Source: Capillidium heterosporum
Lineage: Eukaryota > Entomophthoromycota > Entomophthoromycetes > Entomophthorales > Capillidiaceae
Reading direction: 5' to 3'
Assembly (NCBI GenBank): GCA_016630905.1
Contig: WBMQ01000001.1
Location: 2,976,001-3,040,000, forward strand
DNA: 64,000 nucleotides
In this document: piece after piece, positions 58,431-64,000 of the stretch
Numbering within the stretch: the stretch's first letter is position 1
Layout: the number at the start of each line of letters is the position of its first letter
The notes under the pieces: model-generated
What the model was told of the DNA's origin: nothing
Databases searched by the model: none
What the model saw: only the letters and a program-made list of their open reading frames with translations
Position numbers and translations under genes: made by a program

Positions 58431-59182
58431 ATATTGCTATTGAGACCATTAACATTGGAGGTAGACACTTGTAAAAAACTTCAATGGTTTAAATAAGACT
58501 ATATTTTCCTTTGTTCCAAATATACTTATTTGTTTGAAAGGGAAATCGAATTGGTGAAGCAAAAGCATCAGCTAAAATAAAACTTGTTTGTAGCAGTGTA
58601 TATCCAATAAATCTGACTAGATTGAAGTACAATAAACTTTTTATTTGAAATAAACAGAAGCTGATATTTAACTAAGATTCGTTTGGTCAAGCTGTAAATA
58701 CTTTTGATGGTTGCTCAACGTCAACCATATCTACAACTTGAAAAAATAAGACTCATTAGACATTACAATTCAATAAATAAATACATACAAAAGGTTGAAA
58801 ATATTGATGAATTTAAAACACTATTACCAAGGTTCAAACCAATTTTATTTTGTCATTTATAAAGTAGGGATGCCAAGCCAGTTTAAGTTCGGTATAAGGT
58901 CGAATAAAGAGGGTTCGAGGATAGCAAGCTTTTTCCAGTTTAATCAGTAAGTGGGAGGGATCGGACACTCAACTAATCGAAACTTGGTTGAAGCGGGCTA
59001 TCGATAGAGCTATATTACAGTTGATTGATGAAGGTACCGGATTATAATTTAATTTAAGTTAATTTTCGCAGGGGGTTGGGTTGGTTGCTAAGGTGGAGAA
59101 GGGGGTATGAAAATAAGTTACAGTATTAAATAAGTTAGTCCTGGCCATCTATCTTGAGTTCGCTTTGGCCTATTTAAGTAGA
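58431..59182. other. Intergenic stretch, no gene seen
   Basis: AT-rich 3' flank of the phosphodiesterase gene with no credible frame. Confidence 0.4.
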
Positions 59183-61020
59183 CTACGTCCCGGCCACTAA
59201 GGTCATCCTACCTTGCCGGGGCGACAAACTGCTGTTGGAGGGTTGCTTCTTCAACGTTGGTTCACAAGCTGTGGACACGTTGCCCATCATCTGCCAGATC
59301 TCCAAGTTCTGGCTCAGTTGCTCGGAGAAGCAGATCAGTTCGGGAATGAGAGCCGATGCAGACTCGAAGAGGGGGAGGGCCATACCCTGAATGAAGGTGA
59401 CCTGTGACTTGTTCTGGGGACCCTGCAATTGCTCAGGCGGAAGCATGGGCTCAACTCCTATGGCCAACTCCATGTTGCATTGTCGTGCAAATTCTTGGGT
59501 CAAGTGCTGGGTCCATTTGTTAGAGATATCGAAAGCTCTCGTTACGTTGATGAGATCGGAGCATTTGATCAGAGCCGACAGGAACGTTATCAAATCACTT
59601 TCGGTAGGCTGATAGGGACCGTTGAACTTTTCAGCTAGCAACTTGACCTTCTGCACGTGCTCAAAGTGGGCGCCCATGTCGGTAGCCACGATGATGGTCG
59701 AGAGCAAGTTGTGAAAGTCCGAGATATCGTCAAAGTAGCCGTCAAAGAACAGGCAGTCGTGCTTGTGGATCAAGTTGATCAAGGCTAGGGCGTGGAAGTT
59801 TTCTAGGATAGCAACGTTGTTGTACAGGGATGCTATGGGAATTCCGGTTTTTATAAGGAAGGCATTATTTACACCAGGATGGCCCACGTCATGGCCGAGA
59901 GCGGCTATGAGGAGGGTCAAAATGTAGATGGGCGGGAGATGGCGGATGCTGGACTCGTTGCACTTTCCATAGTTCCGCAGACCCATGTTGAGCAGGAAGA
60001 GGTAGCTTGCTTGAAGGACGTCGACGGCGTGGTGGAAGTTGTGATATTCGTTATCCAAGTAGGAAGCTCGAGCCACCAAGATAAACTTCTTGAGCTGGCC
60101 GACAACAATGGGAATATTGAGACACCGGCAGGCATCCTCAAATATCAGTTGGCAGACGACTAGAAGCTCGTTCTCGGTAAAATGGTGGGGGTAGAACAGC
60201 TTACGACGCGATCTTCGAACCAGTTGGTTAAGTCGCCAAGTGGGGAAGTTGAACTTTTGGTAGTCAAAGTTGAAGTCTTTTGTCGACTTTGGGGTGTAGT
60301 AATCAACAATCACGTTCTCAAGCTTGGAATCGAAGTTTAGGACTGGCTTGTTGAAAAGGGCCGTTGAAGCAAGGTTAAAGGAAGGAAGCGATTCTGGGAT
60401 TGATGGATTCCTATAAGCTTTAAAACGAAAGACATTTGTCCAAAGCAACCTAGCCGCCTTTGAAGAAAGGGGCTTCGTTAAACAGTCTAAAGCGCCGTGC
60501 TTCAAAGATTGCTTGATAGTCTCTGTCGACCATGAGCTCGCCATAACTATAAGTACTGTTAATACAAAGAAATAGACAATAGGTTACCTATCGGAACTAC
60601 GTTCCTAATATCCTGCGAGTTGAAGGTCGCAGAGAGGTGGGTGAGAAGCTCACTACCCCTGAGGCACATTTTATGGGAACCGTTGTGCGAGCAGATGATG
60701 CAGGGCGAAGTTTTCTCATCCATATCGATGAGAAAAAGCACATGCGAGGCATCATCTGAAGTTGAAGGCACTGTTTTGATATCAAGCATAGCTGACATAC
60801 CGCAAGGCAACACACTAACTTCGGGGATGTGCAACAATAAGCTGTCGAGTGCCTTAGGGGGTAGGCACTGAGGTGATTCCGAGCTGGGCTTGATTGGGAC
60901 GTTGAACTTTGTCGACTTGTGGTGCATCAGTAACTTGTTCTGCTTAACGCGTCTCGACCTGAAGGTAGCAGGTTGTCGTCCATGTTGAATAAGGATCAGG
61001 GAGCAAGGTGGAAGATCCAT
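59183..61020 (-). CDS. Class I cyclic nucleotide phosphodiesterase with receiver-like N-terminal domain
   Basis: Two exons (61020-60588 and 60555-59183, 32-nt intron) give 601 aa. The C-terminal half is a class I PDE catalytic domain. It contains the HNxxHA motif EYHNFHHAVDVLQ near residue 316, ALGHDVGHPGVNN near 366, VATDMGAHF, and LIKCSDLINVTRAFDISNKWT, which hold the metal-binding His/Asp residues. It resembles yeast Pde2, which hydrolyses cAMP. The first 190 residues look like a two-component receiver domain: hydrophobic SHVLFLIDMDE at about 92-102 with Asp99 in the position of the phospho-acceptor, and VVPIVLIVMASS, STETIKQSLKHGALD, CLTKPLSSKAARLLW at about 141-184, with Lys172-Pro173 like the conserved KP. 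REC plus PDE is the layout of Dictyostelium RegA. Whether it is phosphorylatable is unknown. Confidence 0.9.
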
Positions 61021-64000
61021 TGTAGCAAAGTTGATTGGAAGGTTGGTTAGCGTTAACTATGTAAGGTCTATGTATAAATTTGAGAGCTCTAATGTCGTAT
61101 GTAGTCGTAAAAAGCAAAAGTAAAAGATAAAAGGTGGATTTTCTCAAATTGGTGGAATAATATAAAATTGGGGATCGAATTCTAGGAGCGGAAAGTTGGG
61201 TTGGGTTGGAGTTATAAAAGTTGGATGGGACCGGCTTTCTAAAGCTTAAGCCTTATATTGATATCGTAGGGTATCCAGTGAACAGTCGTATATTGGGAAG
61301 TGGTGCTGCTGATATGAGTTTGGGTAAGGGATTTCAGAACTCAAAAGTAACTAGTGTTGAAAATAAAATTTAAAGCAAGACTTTCTTTTACTTTGACCCG
61401 CTTTCGACCCTCATACCTTGTCGATTTACTCTATCAAGAAAACTTAATTGGCTGGCTGCCAGGTTGGGTGGAAATGGTTGGATGGCAGCCAGCCTTCAAT
61501 TAAGTAATTTTCCTGTTTCGCAAGCCTTTTGGGCCAGTTAATTGCCATGGTAGGCAATAATTCTTCCAATATTAGCTCATGTGAAATTGGGCTTGCTAGC
61601 CAATTAGGTGACAACCTACAGCTAGGCTATCTCCAATCAGCTAACGTGAAAAGAAGATATCAGTGGCTGCTTGGTTCTCCCCGCATTTCCTAGCCTAAAG
61701 CAACAGCTTGTTGTTATGGCTGCAATTTTGGGAAAAAACAAGTTAGATTAAATAGCTGAATAGGATAATCTTATCGATTAAGATATAATTAATTTGGATT
61801 CCTGTAGCCAATAATAGCACATCTACTATCAGTTCCATTATGGCAAGCAGCTGGTACCCAAAAATAAGTGGATAAAAATAGCTACCATTGCTCCACCATA
61901 AACGTTTTATTGTGGAGAATAATTGAGAAGGGTAAACTGTTCAAACTTCAGCTTTAGGGGCTTTCCATGCCAATAGGATGGCTGAGTAGCCGTAGCTTGC
62001 TACTGGCGATTGGCCCATCTCTAGGATAAACTTGGGAATCCAATTTAGTATCTATTTAGCTCGAGCTATACTCCCGTCTCCTCAATCTATCGAAAAACAA
62101 GGTTATTATTTTCGACAAATATCTGATCTAGTTTGGTAGGATAATAGATTGGCATCCCCTATGTAAGCTTGATAACTAGGGATGCTCTGAGCAGAAGCCT
62201 TTTCTTATCACCCGTTTTCGACAGAACTAAGTTGGTAACGTGATTCCAGCTTGGTTTCAGAATCATGTAAGGCGGAAGCTCCAGCTAATCGACAGATGTG
62301 GATTCCCACTAATTAATGGCTAAATGGCTCCCTATGTTTAGTTGGTCACAGGGTGCCTAAATTACCCCCTGGAAACTTATATGGCTCAAACTAAAGTTTT
62401 ACATTAGTCTGGTTGGAATTAGGTGGAAGGGTATCCGCATCTTTTATATATGGATATATAAGTACTGTGTACTAACAACTCGAATAATTTCAAACAAACC
62501 ACTATTTGAAGTTTGGCACTAATTTGTTGATGCTCATATACTTTGATAGCTTTTCAATCAAAAATTCAATATCGAAGCGTGTCAACCATATGTCAAAAGT
62601 TTATACTCTGATCTAGACTGTAGGGATATAAGTTTACCAGCTGTGTCTCAAAATATTTGCTAAATTGGAGTTGCCGCAGGCTTAAAAGGTTCTTATTTGC
62701 GGCAATATATTGCACCAAGGAATTAGCCTATCGCACTTGCCCATTTCACTTGCAATTTAGTGGTCGATCCTAGTTTAGCAAGGAATGAGGCTGCAGTGCT
62801 TTTGGGTAATCTGTAATTCCAGGAATACAGGAGTATAAGTAATATTAGCCTTCGATTATTTACTAAAAAGCTGCATTTTGCAATTTACCTTCCTACGCAG
62901 TTGCAGCTAACTCGTATTTCCTTGGCAAAGTACCGACATTTTCTTGGGTGTAGGAGAGGCACTGCCGATAAGAAGTTCTTAATATTCCTCTATTTTGTCC
63001 AAGGATGCCGCTTATCATGAGGGACGCTTTAAATGAATTTATTCATTTAGAATTTTCCACTAGGTCAGGTTGATAATGTATCTGGTGGAGCTATAGGTGA
63101 TATAAAACTACCAAGTGGATCTTGCTAATTTATATAAGAACCTAAGCTCAGCCACAATATTGCATTAGTGCACTTGTATTTATTAAAATATATCTATGAA
63201 GCTGAATTTAGGAATGTTTCATGGTATATTTATAAGAGCTTTGGACAAGCCTATGTATACTAACTTGACGAAGCTTTACATCTATTACTAACCAAAGAAC
63301 TTGGAAACCGTCCTTATCACCAACTCCTCTTCAAGATCAGATGATCAAACTTAATGTAACTTAGGAACACCTTGTTGCGAAATGTCATCCTTATTCGGCA
63401 ACTCTCCGAGGAGTAAATCCCCAATCTCCCAAGGGTTAATAGGCAGATGGCCAGTCATAGATTGACGGGACTTTTTTGCCAATAAATATACTTCCGAGCG
63501 CAAGGGTTCTAGAATTCGGAACGGATAGCTTTCAATTCCAACAATACATCATTATAAAATCAAATGACACAAACATTAAAGCAAATTCGTATCAAAGTGT
63601 AGCGCAATATGGTATGCTTGTATACACTTTTCAGCATCTTTGGTACTTTGATTGATATGGGCATTAGATAAAAATGGATTAGCTTTGAAGCGTTAGCTGG
63701 TAATATTTTCTTTAACTAATATTCGTAAACAGCTGTACCTCATGAACTTACAAAGATATGGCCTATTAACTGAATTACTAGTCCAGCTGTACACATTGAT
63801 ACAATTAGCTAGATGATTTGTTTTATAATATCCTGGTATAAAAATATAGGCTAGAGGCTATTAACTTGAAGAAATTAGTAGAGTTGAGATTAAACTACAT
63901 CTATAAATTGAAAAATATAGGGTTAATAAAAAAGAATTAAGCTTATGAGACCTAACCGTCAAATAATCAAGCAACTATTAAAACACTGCAAATAGCAAAC
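61021..64000. other. Gene-poor terminal stretch with inverted repeats
   Basis: No gene recognised over about 3 kb. Composition is more complex and slightly less AT-rich than other spacers, with many CCAAT/ATTGG words, a strong hairpin at 61443-61504, and shorter palindromes (ATTGCC...GGCAAT near 61550; AAATGAAT...ATTCATTT at 63031-63048). It could be a decayed mobile element or a large regulatory region. I see no coding domain. Confidence 0.4.
61443..61504. repeat. Strong inverted repeat (hairpin)
   Basis: Left arm CTTAATTGGCTGGCTGCCA (61443-61461) is matched by right arm TGGCAGCCAGCCTTCAATTAAG (61483-61504). The pairing is 19 bp with a single 3-nt bulge, around a 21-nt loop. The length and near-perfection exceed chance expectation. 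Function unknown: terminator, protein-binding palindrome, or a small foldback element. Confidence 0.6.

Noticed and set aside
1-64000. CRISPR arrays, rRNA genes, transposase or viral genes
   Set aside because: No regularly spaced direct repeats, rRNA-like segments or mobile-element protein motifs were seen.

Overview
This is a eukaryotic nuclear window, AT-rich, with compact genes split by many very short introns. The introns are mostly about 30-60 nt, with GTAAG/GTACTT-type donors, CTAAC/CTAAT-like branch points and TAG/CAG/AAG acceptors. The gene set points to an early-diverging fungus. It includes an Fpr3/4-type nucleoplasmin-FKBP, a Dia2/Pof3-type TPR/F-box/LRR protein, Tfb4 and Ski2, plus secreted trypsin and L-amino-acid oxidase, a full-length malonyl-CoA decarboxylase, a Yippee protein and a complex I subunit. 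A Zoopagomycota/Entomophthorales-like (Conidiobolus-like) fungus fits best, but that is inference from gene content. The standard genetic code is used, with TAA, TAG and TGA all serving as stops.

Layout. 0-8.4 kb: the end of an unrecognised gene, an unexplained coding-like segment, a SIM-SIM-RING protein, TFIIH subunit Tfb4, and divergent from it a large unrecognised helical protein of about 1,063 aa. 8.9-13.4 kb: secreted L-amino-acid oxidase and transaldolase. 14.9-19.3 kb: a complex I NDUFB4-like subunit, divergent from the Dia2/Pof3-like F-box gene, then the nuclear FKBP. 20.8-28.1 kb: Yippee, a CaMKK-like kinase, malonyl-CoA decarboxylase, a TMEM70-like mitochondrial membrane protein and a single-RRM protein. 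28.5-37.1 kb: a decayed kelch-type gene, RNase H2 subunit C, mitochondrial bS18, a dead and a live tandem BTB gene, and a membrane-anchored alpha/beta hydrolase. 37-42 kb is nearly empty. 42-61 kb: Ski2 helicase, two glutathione peroxidases in tandem, an M16 metallopeptidase, a secreted trypsin, a possible decayed M16 relative, and a cAMP phosphodiesterase with a receiver-like N-terminus. 61-64 kb carries no recognisable gene but has a strong hairpin.

The genes are mostly housekeeping and are not one operon-like system. Common themes are mitochondrial function (complex I, bS18m, TMEM70-like, malonyl-CoA decarboxylase), RNA and genome maintenance (Ski2, RNase H2C, Dia2/Pof3-like, Tfb4, SIM-RING), oxidative stress (two GPx), signalling (CaMKK, PDE) and secreted enzymes (LAAO, trypsin).

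The most unexpected signal is a set of exact one-base insertions (+1, never -1) that split otherwise well-conserved proteins: transaldolase, the nuclear FKBP (two firm, one ambiguous) and the TMEM70-like gene. The long open frames elsewhere are clean. These may be assembly errors, early decay, or sites of +1 ribosomal frameshifting. The second point of interest is the receiver-like domain fused to a class I phosphodiesterase, as in Dictyostelium RegA. The third is a RING protein with two textbook SUMO-interacting motifs.
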